Shown: positions 29,235 to 39,022 of the stretch, one piece after another | How the letters are laid out: each line of letters opens with the position of its first letter | Numbering within the stretch: position 1 is the first letter of the stretch | Notes under the pieces: model-generated | The model's input: only the letters and a program-made list of their open reading frames with translations | Database searches by the model: none | What the model was told of the DNA's origin: nothing | Program-made: the position numbers and the translations under genes | Assembly: GCA_013204595.1 (NCBI GenBank) | Contig: JABMNK010000054.1 | Location: 1 to 64,000, forward strand | Reading direction: 5' to 3' | Length of the DNA stretch: 64,000 nucleotides | From: Flammeovirgaceae bacterium | GTDB lineage: Bacteria; Bacteroidota; Bacteroidia; Cytophagales; Cyclobacteriaceae

Positions 29235-29428
29235 TTTAAATTTATTTTCTAATTGAAATTAAGATTATTTAACTATTTCGTGTTTTCTAAATGGAAATTC
29301 AACGACTAATTTTGGATTAGATCAAAGATCAAAGAAGGTTCCCATGAAAAAATACTCATTGATTCCTTCTCGATGACCCGCTTAAATAAGCTCTGTAGAT
29401 TAACAACATTCCAGCCTTAATCCTCGTA

Positions 29429-30262
29429 TTACAAATGATCTAAATAGTCCATATCAGCTCGAATACTTTCCAGCGGACCAACAGCATACTCCTCTTGCTC
29501 TATAAAGGGATATAACAAACCGGATTTCTTACTACTTTCAAGCATTAAGTTGATGTCCAATCCTCCTTTTCCAAATTCTGTGCTTTGCTTTTTAATTAAA
29601 TCCATGTCCTTTAAATGCCATAGGGGAAATCTACCAGGATATTTATCGAAATAATCAATTGGATTTTTTCCTGCAACAATGACCCAGCCCAAATCCAATT
29701 CCATGTGCATAAGCATAGGATCTGTATGATCCATTAAAACATCATAAAGTACTTGTCCTTGATCTGAATCAAATTCATATTCATGATTGTGATAACCAAA
29801 TTTCAGACCTAATTCCTTACATTTCTCTGCTTCCTTATTAAAAACATCTGCAACTGCTTTGTAATTATCAATGGTCTGTCCCCTAGAAGGCATGGAAGAG
29901 CAGATAATATACTCTTGACCCGATTCCGCTGCCTGATCCATTGTTTTGGCCCAATTTTGATCAATATTAACATGACCACTACGTAAAGTCATTCCCAAGT
30001 CTTCACATGTTCGTTTCATTTCTTTTGGAGATAACCCGTAGAAAAGTCCCTTTGCACTACTCGCACTTTCAATCTGTTTAATTCCAAGGCTAGCAATTTT
30101 CTCAAGTGTCCTTTTAGGATCTTGCAGCATTTCAGCTCTGAAAGAATAGAGCTGTAGTCCAATATTTTTTGGCGCTTTCGAGGAATTGGCCAAAGCGCTT
30201 AATGTCATGGTTCCCATGGCTAAAGCGCTTGTTTTGATAATAAAATCTCTTCTTGTTGTCAT
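29429..30262 (-). CDS. TIM-barrel sugar phosphate isomerase/epimerase with Tat-like signal
   Basis: MTTRRDFIIKTSALAMGTM; KNIGLQLYSFRAEMLQDPKRTLEKIASLGIKQIE, LKFGYHNHEYEF, MELDLGWVIVAGKNPIDYFDKYPGRFPLWHLKDMD. Confidence 0.88.
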   Translation of the reverse strand: MTTRRDFIIKTSALAMGTMTLSALANSSKAPKNIGLQLYSFRAEMLQDPKRTLEKIASLGIKQIESASSAKGLFYGLSPKEMKRTCEDLGMTLRSGHVNIDQNWAKTMDQAAESGQEYIICSSMPSRGQTIDNYKAVADVFNKEAEKCKELGLKFGYHNHEYEFDSDQGQVLYDVLMDHTDPMLMHMELDLGWVIVAGKNPIDYFDKYPGRFPLWHLKDMDLIKKQSTEFGKGGLDINLMLESSKKSGLLYPFIEQEEYAVGPLESIRADMDYLDHL

Positions 30263-30339
30263 ATGTCTGTATTAGAAGAATCAATATAAAAGGAATTAAA
30301 GAAAAATCATATATAATTCAAACAATCACCCCTAATTAA

Positions 30340-30347
30340 TACTTTTG
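30340..30347 (+). promoter_or_regulatory. -7 box TACTTTTG upstream of the aldo/keto reductase gene
   Basis: Exact match to TAnnTTTG. Confidence 0.4.
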
Positions 30348-30404
30348 TTCTTTTTAGATGAATTTCAAATTTAGAGATTTTCATAAATCAAAAATTAAAA
30401 TAGA

Positions 30405-31307
30405 ATGGATAAAATTCAACTTACCGAGCACCTCTGGCTATCACCCATCATTCATGGCCACATGAGAATAAATGACTGGAATTTAAGCCCTCAAGGATTG
30501 TTGAGTTTGACCAACCAATTAGTAGAAAAAGGAATCAGTAGTTTTGATCATGCCAATATTTATGATAATTACACCTGCGAGAAACATTTTGGTGACGCTT
30601 TACGGATGCAACCCGGACTTCGAAGCCAAATTGAAATCATCACCAAATGCGGTATCGAACTTGTTTCAGAAAAGTATCCCGATCGAAAGTTAAAAATCTA
30701 CGATTACCGTTACGAAAACATCATGACTTCGGTAGAACAATCATTGAAGAATTTGAATACAGATAGCATCGACTTGTTACTCTTGCATCGTCCCGCACCA
30801 TTTTGGAATCCCGCTGAAATTTCAAAGGCCTTTGATCATTTGTTTAGGGATGGAAAAGTTACTCATTTTGGAGTCTCCAATTTCACAAAAGATCAGTTTG
30901 AAACGTTACAACAATTTTGTAATCATTCGTTGGTCACTAATCAATTGGAAATTTCCCCGTACTGCTTGGAACATTTTGACAATGGAAATCTAGACTTTTG
31001 CCTTAAACATAAGATAAAACCCATGGCTTGGTCGCCGCTATCGGGAAGTGAAATCTTCCATCCCAGAACCGCTAAAGGCATTCGATTGGTCCCTGTCCTT
31101 GAAAAAATAAAAGACGAGATAAGTGCCAAGGGAATCGATGGTGTAATATATGCTTGGTTATTGAAGCATCCAACTCAAATTTTACCTATCGTGGGAAGTG
31201 GAAATTTGGATCGTATTCAAGTCGCCATTGACGCCTTCACACTTGATATGAATCTTGAGCAGTGGTATGAAATCTATAATGCCTCTAAAGGAGCAGAATT
31301 GCCCTAA
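30405..31307 (+). CDS. Aldo/keto reductase
   Basis: GISSFDHANIYDNYTCEKHFGDAL, IDLLLLHRPAPFWNPAEISKAFDHLFRDGKVTHFGVSNF, KPMAWSPLSGSEIF, ILPIVGSGNLDRIQ. Confidence 0.9.
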   Translation: MDKIQLTEHLWLSPIIHGHMRINDWNLSPQGLLSLTNQLVEKGISSFDHANIYDNYTCEKHFGDALRMQPGLRSQIEIITKCGIELVSEKYPDRKLKIYDYRYENIMTSVEQSLKNLNTDSIDLLLLHRPAPFWNPAEISKAFDHLFRDGKVTHFGVSNFTKDQFETLQQFCNHSLVTNQLEISPYCLEHFDNGNLDFCLKHKIKPMAWSPLSGSEIFHPRTAKGIRLVPVLEKIKDEISAKGIDGVIYAWLLKHPTQILPIVGSGNLDRIQVAIDAFTLDMNLEQWYEIYNASKGAELP

Positions 31308-31332
31308 ATTGATTGATCCGTTGAAACAACAA

Positions 31333-31362
31333 AAAAAGGCTACTTATTAGAGTAGCCTTTTT
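31333..31362. terminator. Bidirectional rho-independent terminator between convergent genes
   Basis: AAAAAGGCTACT-TATTAG-AGTAGCCTTTTT with flanking A/T runs. Confidence 0.85.
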
Positions 31363-31378
31363 TAAATGTTTGCGCGAA

Positions 31379-32317
31379 TTAAATCAACTTCAATTCATAC
31401 AATGAATCATTCATTTTTCTGACTGCACTTGCACTAGCCTCGAATTTGACTTTTTCATCTTCAGACAACTGATAATCCACGATTTTTTCCCAGCCATTGC
31501 GTCCGATAATCGTCGGAACACCTATGCAAATGTCCGACTGACCATATTCACCATTAAGGTATACGCAACACGGCATTAACTTCTTCTGATCACGAACAAT
31601 ACTTTCTACTAAATAAGCAGCAGCGGCACCTGGGGCATACCATGCTGAGGTACCAATCAATTGGGTAAGAGTAGCACCACCAACCATCGTTTCTCTGACT
31701 ATCTCATCCTGTTGCGCCTGTGTTAGTAAATTAGCTACTGGTGTGCTGCTGAAAGTAGCATGCTTAATCAACGGTATCATGGTGGTATCCCCATGCCCGC
31801 CAATGACCACGCCTTGAAGATCCATGGGACTACATCCTAACGCCTTACTCAATCGGTATTTAAACCGACTACTATCCAATAATCCTCCCATTCCAATGAC
31901 CCGCTCTTTGGGTAATCCGCTAGATTTGACCGTCAAATAAGTCATTGTATCCATAGGATTTGAAACAACTACAATGATCGTATCAGGAGAATATTTGAGA
32001 ATATTCTCTGTGACCGATTTTACAATTCCTGCATTCGTTCCAATCAATTCTTCTCGGGTCATACCTGGCTTCCTCGGGATACCAGAAGTAATCACCACAA
32101 CACTTGAGCCCGCCGTGGCAGCATAGTCATTTGTGGCCCCTCTAACTTTGGTATTAAACCCATTAAGCGTAGCGCATTGATTTATGTCCATAGCCTTCCC
32201 TTCAGACAGACCCTCCTTAATGTCTAGTAAGATTAATTCTTCAGACAGCTCTTTTCGTGCTATATTCTCAGCGCAGGTAGCTCCAACTGCCCCAGCTCCG
32301 ACTACGGTTACTTTCAT
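31379..32317 (-). CDS. mdh: Malate dehydrogenase (NAD)
   Basis: Start reassigned to MKVTVVGAGAVGATCAENIARKEL; VVITSGIPRKPGMTREELIGTNAGIV, VVSNPMDTMTYL, VIGGHGDTTMIPL. Confidence 0.93.
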   Translation of the reverse strand: MKVTVVGAGAVGATCAENIARKELSEELILLDIKEGLSEGKAMDINQCATLNGFNTKVRGATNDYAATAGSSVVVITSGIPRKPGMTREELIGTNAGIVKSVTENILKYSPDTIIVVVSNPMDTMTYLTVKSSGLPKERVIGMGGLLDSSRFKYRLSKALGCSPMDLQGVVIGGHGDTTMIPLIKHATFSSTPVANLLTQAQQDEIVRETMVGGATLTQLIGTSAWYAPGAAAAYLVESIVRDQKKLMPCCVYLNGEYGQSDICIGVPTIIGRNGWEKIVDYQLSEDEKVKFEASASAVRKMNDSLYELKLI

Positions 32318-32503
32318 GATATTATAATTAAATGTGTGTTTTAAAAAAAATACGCTTTGGAGAGGCAAAGCTACATGCTTAGCGCTGAATAGAAAAGGGC
32401 TGCCCAATAAGATCTCAACCCTAGCGCCTTTTAAAAATATTTAAGAAAATATCCCATGAATTATCTGAAAATGAATCCTTCTTGAATTGATAAATGGTGC
32501 ATT

Positions 32504-33829
32504 TCAGAGAACTGATGTCGCCTTGATCCTAATACCTTTTTGTGTCTCTAGTTGAATAGAAAATCTTTGATCAATACGTTTTCCAACAATCCAGCAAATC
32601 ATGCCCTTGGATTCTAATACCAAGACATTTTCTTTCATCATTCGAGGAATTTTCAAGTCTACCAAAAAATCGCTTACTTTCTTGCGTTGCTGCATGCCTA
32701 GTGGATAAAAAAAATCTCCAGTCTTCCATTTTCTAAGACACAATGGAAATGATAATTTCTCCAAATCTAAATAGGCAACATTGGCTTCATTAGTGATACC
32801 GTCTTGGGTATTTTGATCTTGAATTTCAAAAGAAATACCAGAAAATTGAAAATTGTCTACATTCATTTCAATCATATATTGGTCAATGGGCACCCTAGGG
32901 CCCTTTGCAATGAAAATCTTGTTCCGATCAACATTTAACGTGTAATCATCCCAATAAAACATTCCGGATCGGCGCATAATCACCGATTCAAAAATTTGTT
33001 TGAATTGGGCATAATTAAGCCCGTAAACAACCAAAATCTCGTAAAGAAGCACCTGATGTCCCTCGTTCTGGCGGATCCAGGAGGTATCCAATTGATCTAT
33101 TACTCCGGGAGTAAAATAACCTTTTCTCAGGCTTTTCAGTTTTTCATCGAGCAAAAATTCCAAGCCTGAAAGGCGAGTCAAAGTGGTTTGAAAAGTAGTT
33201 AAAAGTGCTGGATTAATTTCTTTGAGGGAAGGTAACACCTTATTTCTGATTTTATTTCTCGCATATTTATTGGTCTCATTAGAAGCATCTTCCCGCCACC
33301 TGATCTCGTGCTTTTCTGCATACTGCACGAGTTCCTCCTTTGCGAAAATGAGCAACGGTCTTACCCGCTTTAAGTGCTTATTTTTCATTCCGCTCAGCCC
33401 ACGTATTCCAGTACCCTTGGTAAGATTGAACAGTACAGTTTCTAAATTATCATCGGCGTGATGTGCCGTCAATAACGCACTGAACGCTTCAATTTCCATG
33501 AGTTCGTCAAACCACTGATAGCGAAGTGTTCGAGCAGCCATCTGAATAGAGACTTGATGTTCCTTGGCAAACGCCGCTGTTTCGACTTTTTTTACCAATA
33601 CGGGAATACGATGATCTTCACCCCATTTATTGACAAAGTCAGCATCTAAGTCAGCTTCCTTACCCCTTAAACCGAAGTTAACATGGGCCATCGTGAACTC
33701 AAATCTCAACTGCAGGAGCAACTCGGCCAATACCATCGAATCAACACCCCCACTAACCGCTAAGAGTAAGCGATCTTGGGCCCTGAATAATTTATTTTTT
33801 TCAATATGTGCTTTTAATTTGGTCAACAT
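32504..33829 (-). CDS. tilS: tRNA(Ile)-lysidine synthetase
   Basis: LLLAVSGGVDSMVLAELL PP-loop, TAHHADDNLETVLFNLTKGTGIRGLSGM. Confidence 0.93.
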   Translation of the reverse strand: MLTKLKAHIEKNKLFRAQDRLLLAVSGGVDSMVLAELLLQLRFEFTMAHVNFGLRGKEADLDADFVNKWGEDHRIPVLVKKVETAAFAKEHQVSIQMAARTLRYQWFDELMEIEAFSALLTAHHADDNLETVLFNLTKGTGIRGLSGMKNKHLKRVRPLLIFAKEELVQYAEKHEIRWREDASNETNKYARNKIRNKVLPSLKEINPALLTTFQTTLTRLSGLEFLLDEKLKSLRKGYFTPGVIDQLDTSWIRQNEGHQVLLYEILVVYGLNYAQFKQIFESVIMRRSGMFYWDDYTLNVDRNKIFIAKGPRVPIDQYMIEMNVDNFQFSGISFEIQDQNTQDGITNEANVAYLDLEKLSFPLCLRKWKTGDFFYPLGMQQRKKVSDFLVDLKIPRMMKENVLVLESKGMICWIVGKRIDQRFSIQLETQKGIRIKATSVL

Positions 33830-33863
33830 AGCGAAGTTGTAAGATCCTATTGCGTTAATCTAT

Positions 33864-33871
33864 TACTTTTG
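33864..33871 (+). promoter_or_regulatory. -7 box TACTTTTG upstream of the OstA-like gene
   Basis: Exact match to TAnnTTTG, 18 nt before ATG 33890. Confidence 0.5.
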
Positions 33872-33889
33872 CATTCCGTTTAAGTATTA

Positions 33890-35503
33890 ATGATGCGAAA
33901 ATACTTACTATATCTAGTTTTACTATTATCCTCTTTTGGGTCTCTGGCCCAGAAAAGAGTTCAATATTCTGCCAAAGGTAAACAAGAAGTGGTCCGTAAG
34001 AACGGGGAATCGATTAGATATCTCATTGATGATGTAGTCTTTACTCAAGACAATACCATCGTTTACTGCGATAGCGCTGTCTATCAAAAAAGGATTAATC
34101 AAATGATGGCTTATGACCATGTCAAAATCATAAATGACTCAACAACGATTACCTCGAATAGCCTCTTTTATGAAGGTAATGAGCGGATGGCACAGCTTCG
34201 GGGAAATGTGCTTTATCAACGCGGTTATCAAGAATTAATCACTGAAAACTTGGACTACGCATTAGATACTGAGGTAGCTCATTATTTCAGTGGGGGTAAA
34301 TTGATAGATACGACCAATATATTATCTAGTCGTTTGGGTTACTTCTACGCGCAAGACGACTTGGCCCAATTCTATCATTCTGTGGTACTCATTTCGCCTG
34401 AGTTTACATTAAAGACTGACACCCTCCGCTACAACACTATTACCAAGGTTGCTTACAGCACAGGCCCTACGGAAATCATCAATAAGGATGGGACGTTGAT
34501 CTATGCCAATGGTGGTGAATTTAGGACCGAAATCAGCCAAACTGATATCATATCAGGAAATATTGAAACACCAGAATACCTATTGGAGGGCGATCAGTTA
34601 TTCTTCGATGATTTGAAAAAATACTATCTCGGCAAGGGCAATGTACAGCTTACTTCAAAGGATAAAAACATTATTTTGTCTGGAGAAGAAGGATATTATG
34701 ATCAAAATAAAAAATATAGTAAAATTTATGGCAATGCCATTTTAAAAAAAATAATGGAATTGGATACCTTCTATATCGCCGCCGATACCATGATCACTAT
34801 TGAAAGTGAATACGACTCTGTCAGAAGAATCTTGGCTTATCCAGATATTCGTATTTTCAGAACAAATCTTCAAGGTCTTGCAGATTCTGCAGCTTATTTT
34901 ATTTCTGATTCGGTGATAACACTCTTCAATGACCCGATTTTATGGACTGGTAAAAGTCAGATTTTTTCAGACACTATACTTTTGTTTCTGACCGAAAATA
35001 CTATTGAAAGAATGGATTTAAGAAAAAACGCCTTCCTTATTACGCTCGATTCGGTAGATAACTTCAATCAAATTAAAGGACGGACGATGAACGTTTTTTT
35101 TCAAAAAAACAACCTACATCATATTGACATTAATGGCAATTGTGAGAGTATTTTTCACTCTATGGACCAAAGTGATACCCTTCTTTTAGGCATCAATAAA
35201 ATGGTCACCAGTAATATGACTATGCGATTTTTAAATAATCAAATAGATAATTTTACCATTTATAAAAATCCCGAAGGACGTTTTATTCCTCCTCATGAAA
35301 TTACTGAAGAAGATAAAATATTGGACGGATTCAATTGGATGATCGATAGAAGGCCCACTTTGGAAGATATTTTTATCAAACCCATTTCAATTGAATCCCC
35401 AGACACTGCTAATCTAAAAAAGAAAGCAGTCGAATTGGATAGTGAAGAAGTTTTAGAAAACAAGAAAAAATTACAAGAAGTAAAATCTAGAAGTAAAGGA
35501 TAA
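33890..35503 (+). CDS. OstA/LptA-like LPS-transport organic solvent tolerance protein
   Basis: Signal peptide and repeated OstA-type strands (VVFTQDNTIVYCDSAVYQKRINQMMAYDHVKIINDSTTITSNSLFYEGNERMAQLRGNV). Confidence 0.82.
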   Translation: MMRKYLLYLVLLLSSFGSLAQKRVQYSAKGKQEVVRKNGESIRYLIDDVVFTQDNTIVYCDSAVYQKRINQMMAYDHVKIINDSTTITSNSLFYEGNERMAQLRGNVLYQRGYQELITENLDYALDTEVAHYFSGGKLIDTTNILSSRLGYFYAQDDLAQFYHSVVLISPEFTLKTDTLRYNTITKVAYSTGPTEIINKDGTLIYANGGEFRTEISQTDIISGNIETPEYLLEGDQLFFDDLKKYYLGKGNVQLTSKDKNIILSGEEGYYDQNKKYSKIYGNAILKKIMELDTFYIAADTMITIESEYDSVRRILAYPDIRIFRTNLQGLADSAAYFISDSVITLFNDPILWTGKSQIFSDTILLFLTENTIERMDLRKNAFLITLDSVDNFNQIKGRTMNVFFQKNNLHHIDINGNCESIFHSMDQSDTLLLGINKMVTSNMTMRFLNNQIDNFTIYKNPEGRFIPPHEITEEDKILDGFNWMIDRRPTLEDIFIKPISIESPDTANLKKKAVELDSEEVLENKKKLQEVKSRSKG

Positions 35504-35540
35504 GATTTGCATGAGCCGTACGTTTATCATCCTAGTGCAT

Positions 35541-35548
35541 TACTTTTG
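35541..35548 (+). promoter_or_regulatory. -7 box TACTTTTG upstream of bamD
   Basis: Exact match to TAnnTTTG, 17 nt before ATG 35566. Confidence 0.5.
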
Positions 35549-35565
35549 CAGCAATTATAAAATAA

Positions 35566-36393
35566 ATGATGAAGTTAAGTAAAGGAATCTATTTCATCCT
35601 AGTAGCGAGTGTTTTTAGCGTAGGATGTACCAAATATCAAAAACTCTTAAAAAGTGCTGATTGGACGCCCAAATATGAGGCAGCAATGAAGTATTATGAA
35701 AATAAAGATTATGCCCGAGCAATTGGACTTTTTGATGATATTTTACCTATCATCAGAGGTACTAAAGAGGCCGAGGTCGCTAATTTTTATTATGCATACG
35801 CTCACTTCTATCAGGATCTTTTCATCCTAAGTGCGCATCATTTTCAGACTTTTGAAGGGATTTACTCAAGAAGTGAATACGCCCTAGAGGCCAAATATAT
35901 GTTTGGTTATTCATTGTACAAGCAATCGCCAGTATACAGTCTTGATCAGACGCCTAGCTACGAAGCCATTAGCGTACTACAAGATTTTATCAATGAATAT
36001 CCGCAATCAGCATTCGCCAATGATGCCACAAGTATTATCAATGAATTGCAACTAAAAATTGAATTAAAAGAATTTGAAGCTGCTAAATTGTACGCTAAGG
36101 TGAGGCAGTATGAAGCTGCAAGTGTCACTTTAGAAAACTTTATTAGGGATTTTCCAGGATCTGACCTTCAAGAAGAGGCCTTTTTTTTACGAATAAAAAT
36201 GGCTCATGATTATGCTCGAGCTAGCATACAGTCAGTACAATCAGACCGTTTTATGCTGTGCGTTGATCGCTATATAGCGTTTCTTGATAAATACCCAAAT
36301 AGTAAGTTCTTAGTAGAAGCAGAAGAATATTATAGTAATAGTACAGATTTTTTATATAAATTTGCAGAGAAAAATAATAAAGAGAATGGCTAA
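35566..36393 (+). CDS. bamD: Outer membrane assembly lipoprotein BamD
   Basis: Lipobox FSVGC, TPR pattern KYYENKDYARAIGLFDDILPIIRGTKEAEVANFYYAYAHF. Confidence 0.87.
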   Translation: MMKLSKGIYFILVASVFSVGCTKYQKLLKSADWTPKYEAAMKYYENKDYARAIGLFDDILPIIRGTKEAEVANFYYAYAHFYQDLFILSAHHFQTFEGIYSRSEYALEAKYMFGYSLYKQSPVYSLDQTPSYEAISVLQDFINEYPQSAFANDATSIINELQLKIELKEFEAAKLYAKVRQYEAASVTLENFIRDFPGSDLQEEAFFLRIKMAHDYARASIQSVQSDRFMLCVDRYIAFLDKYPNSKFLVEAEEYYSNSTDFLYKFAEKNNKENG

Positions 36394-36712
36394 TAACGCA
36401 TCTATTATAACAAGAGACAATTCTATTCTGTCAGTGCCCACTGATAACATTTTTGAATCTTTGGTAATTATCGGCAAGCGCGCAAGACAATTATCAAGTA
36501 TCCAAAAAGAGGAATTAAATGGTAAATTAGCCGAATTTGCTTCATCAGTCGATAATTTAGAAGAGATATTTGAAAACAGAGAACAAATTGAAATCTCAAA
36601 ATTCTACGAGCGCATGCCCAAGCCAACTACTTTGGCTACAGAAGAATTTATAAATGGAGAAATTATTTTCAGAAGACGGGAAGAAGGAGATTCGGAAGGA
36701 ATAAAGCTTTAA
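36386..36712 (+). CDS. rpoZ: DNA-directed RNA polymerase omega subunit (Rpb6/RpoZ-like)
   Basis: Start MANNASIITRDN, overlapping the bamD stop; IFESLVIIGKRARQLSS; position between bamD and coaBC. Confidence 0.78.
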   Translation: MANNASIITRDNSILSVPTDNIFESLVIIGKRARQLSSIQKEELNGKLAEFASSVDNLEEIFENREQIEISKFYERMPKPTTLATEEFINGEIIFRRREEGDSEGIKL

Positions 36713-36724
36713 TCGGTCCAGCCC

Positions 36725-37918
36725 ATGTTGGCAGGAAAAAAAATATTAATTGCAGTCAGTGGCTCTATAGCCGCGTACAAGGTCGCATTTTTAGTTCGTT
36801 TACTTACCGCCCGAAATGCACAGGTCAAAGTGATCATGACCGAAAGTGCCAAAGATTTCATCACTCCCCTTACCCTAGCCACACTTTCAGAAGGACCTGT
36901 CTATTCTTCATTATTCAATAATGATACTGGAGAGTGGCACAATCATGTAAAACTGGGACTATGGGCAGATCTCATGTTGATCGCTCCTGCTTCGGCGAAT
37001 ACGATCGCCAAAATGACCAATGGTGTTTGTGATAATCTATTGTTAGCAACTTACTTATCTGCAAAATGTCCTGTTTTTTTTGCCCCTGCTATGGATTTAG
37101 ATATGCTAGCACATGCAAGTACCCAACAAAATATTGCAACACTCATCGCTAGAGGAAATTACCTAATTGACTCAGAATCGGGGCTATTAGCAAGTGGTTT
37201 AGTTGGGCCAGGAAGGATGGCTGAACCTGAAAATTTAGTTGAAATTCTAGAAAATCATTTCAAAAAAGGTGCTTTCCATGGGAAAAAAATACTGATCACT
37301 TCAGGGCCAACTCATGAAGCGATTGATGCGGTACGGTTTATAAGCAATTCTTCTTCTGGAAAAATGGGTAAGGCAATTGCCCTCGCCTTTGCCAAGCAAG
37401 GTGCCGAAGTCATATTCGTTTCAGGACCTACCTCAAATTATCCAGGACATTCCCAAATCAGTTTGATTAAAGTAAAAACGGCTGATGAAATGTTTGCTGT
37501 TTGCAAACAGCGCTATCCAGAGGTCGATTATGCCATTTTCGCCGCTGCTGTTGCCGACTACAAACCTCAATGTATGAGTGCGCAAAAACTTAAAAAAAAT
37601 GGCGCACCGCTTCATATTAAGTTGACAGAAAATCCAGATATAGCCTTTGAATTGGGTAAATTGAAATCAAACAAACAATTTCACGTCGGATTTGCACTTG
37701 AAAGTAATGATGCCGAGCACTTCGCTAAGGAAAAATTAAATAAAAAAAACTTTGATTTAATTGTGGTGAATTGTCTCGAAGACGCTGGTGCTGGTTTTGG
37801 TCATGAGACCAATAAAATCACTATTTATGACCGAGCCAATAAAAAAACATCATTTGAATTGAAGTCTAAAGATAAGGTAGCAATAGACCTATTATATTTA
37901 ATAACAACCCATGAATAA
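36725..37918 (+). CDS. coaBC: Bifunctional phosphopantothenoylcysteine decarboxylase / phosphopantothenate-cysteine ligase
   Basis: GKKILIAVSGSIAAYKVAFLVRLL, APASANTIAKMTNGVCDNLL, ITSGPTHEAIDAVRFISNSSSGKMG, AAVADYKP. Confidence 0.95.
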   Translation: MLAGKKILIAVSGSIAAYKVAFLVRLLTARNAQVKVIMTESAKDFITPLTLATLSEGPVYSSLFNNDTGEWHNHVKLGLWADLMLIAPASANTIAKMTNGVCDNLLLATYLSAKCPVFFAPAMDLDMLAHASTQQNIATLIARGNYLIDSESGLLASGLVGPGRMAEPENLVEILENHFKKGAFHGKKILITSGPTHEAIDAVRFISNSSSGKMGKAIALAFAKQGAEVIFVSGPTSNYPGHSQISLIKVKTADEMFAVCKQRYPEVDYAIFAAAVADYKPQCMSAQKLKKNGAPLHIKLTENPDIAFELGKLKSNKQFHVGFALESNDAEHFAKEKLNKKNFDLIVVNCLEDAGAGFGHETNKITIYDRANKKTSFELKSKDKVAIDLLYLITTHE

Positions 37919-38807
37919 ACTATCTTTTCTAGGGCTATTAATATGGTCTGCATCCTTATCTGCTCAAGAGTTAAGCTGCAGAGTTATTGTGAATGCACAA
38001 GCTATTAATAGTATGGATAGCCGAAATTTCACAGAAATGGAAGTAGCCTTCAGCGAATTCTTAAATAATACCAAATGGACCTCAGATGAATTCAAAATTG
38101 AAGAAAGAATCAATTGTAATATTTTACTAACCTTGGGAGGGGATAGCGATCCCGCCTTGGGAAATTACAAAGCTTCTGTTCAAATACTATCTTCAAGGCC
38201 TGTATTTAATACTAGTCATGAAACCATTCTATTCAATTTCGCAGATCGTGATTGGGCTTTCGAATATGTAAATTCTCAACCTATCATTTATAATGAAAAT
38301 AGTTTTATAGACAATCTTTCCGCACTTCTGTCCTATTACGCACTCATAATCATTGGATTGGATTATGATTCATTCGGAAAGATGGGAGGAGATCCTTACT
38401 TCAATAATGCCTCGCGCATCGTCACAAATGCTCAAAACTCTGGCTATTCGGGTTGGGATCAATTCAATAGCATTCGCAACAGATACTGGTTAACAGAAAA
38501 CCTTCTTAATAGTCAAATGATCCCGATAAGGGAAGCTAGCTTTGAATACCATTTATTGGGTATGGACCATTTCTATGACGATCCAGAAGCATCCCGTAAA
38601 ATCATCTCTGAAAGTATTAAAAAAATAATGACTGTCAATCAATCAAGGCCAAGATCCATTATCACTATAACTTGGCTTGATGCTAAATCTGATGAATTGG
38701 CTCAAATATTTTCGCAGGGAAATCCCACGATCCGTAAAAATACCTACAACATGCTGGTAAACATTGACCCAACCAAACGTGAGAATTTCTCATCGATGAT
38801 CAAATAG
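37911..38807 (+). CDS. porD: DUF4835 / PorD-like protein (T9SS-associated)
   Basis: ELSCRVIVNAQAINSMDSRNFTEMEVAFSEFLNNTKWTSDEF; placed between coaBC and recN. Confidence 0.82.
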   Translation: MNKLSFLGLLIWSASLSAQELSCRVIVNAQAINSMDSRNFTEMEVAFSEFLNNTKWTSDEFKIEERINCNILLTLGGDSDPALGNYKASVQILSSRPVFNTSHETILFNFADRDWAFEYVNSQPIIYNENSFIDNLSALLSYYALIIIGLDYDSFGKMGGDPYFNNASRIVTNAQNSGYSGWDQFNSIRNRYWLTENLLNSQMIPIREASFEYHLLGMDHFYDDPEASRKIISESIKKIMTVNQSRPRSIITITWLDAKSDELAQIFSQGNPTIRKNTYNMLVNIDPTKRENFSSMIK

Positions 38808-39017
38808 ATGTCGAGTAGGCAATTAAAAATATTGATTTCAGAATTAGGCATGCATATCGGAGAATGGCTCACAATTATCCGGCTTGATGGTGCGGTAATT
38901 TTTGTAAAATTGCGTACTATTGATGGAAATAAACTTTTATGCCAAAATTCATTACTGAAAGCGAAGATGATTTTACTGACAGACATTGATGAAGTTTGGA
39001 GAGATATAAAAAAATGA
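38808..39017 (+). CDS. Small hypothetical protein (69 aa) in the porD-recN operon
   Basis: ATG immediately after the porD TAG, ends 5 nt before recN. Confidence 0.55.
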   Translation: MSSRQLKILISELGMHIGEWLTIIRLDGAVIFVKLRTIDGNKLLCQNSLLKAKMILLTDIDEVWRDIKK

Positions 39018-39022
39018 TCTAA

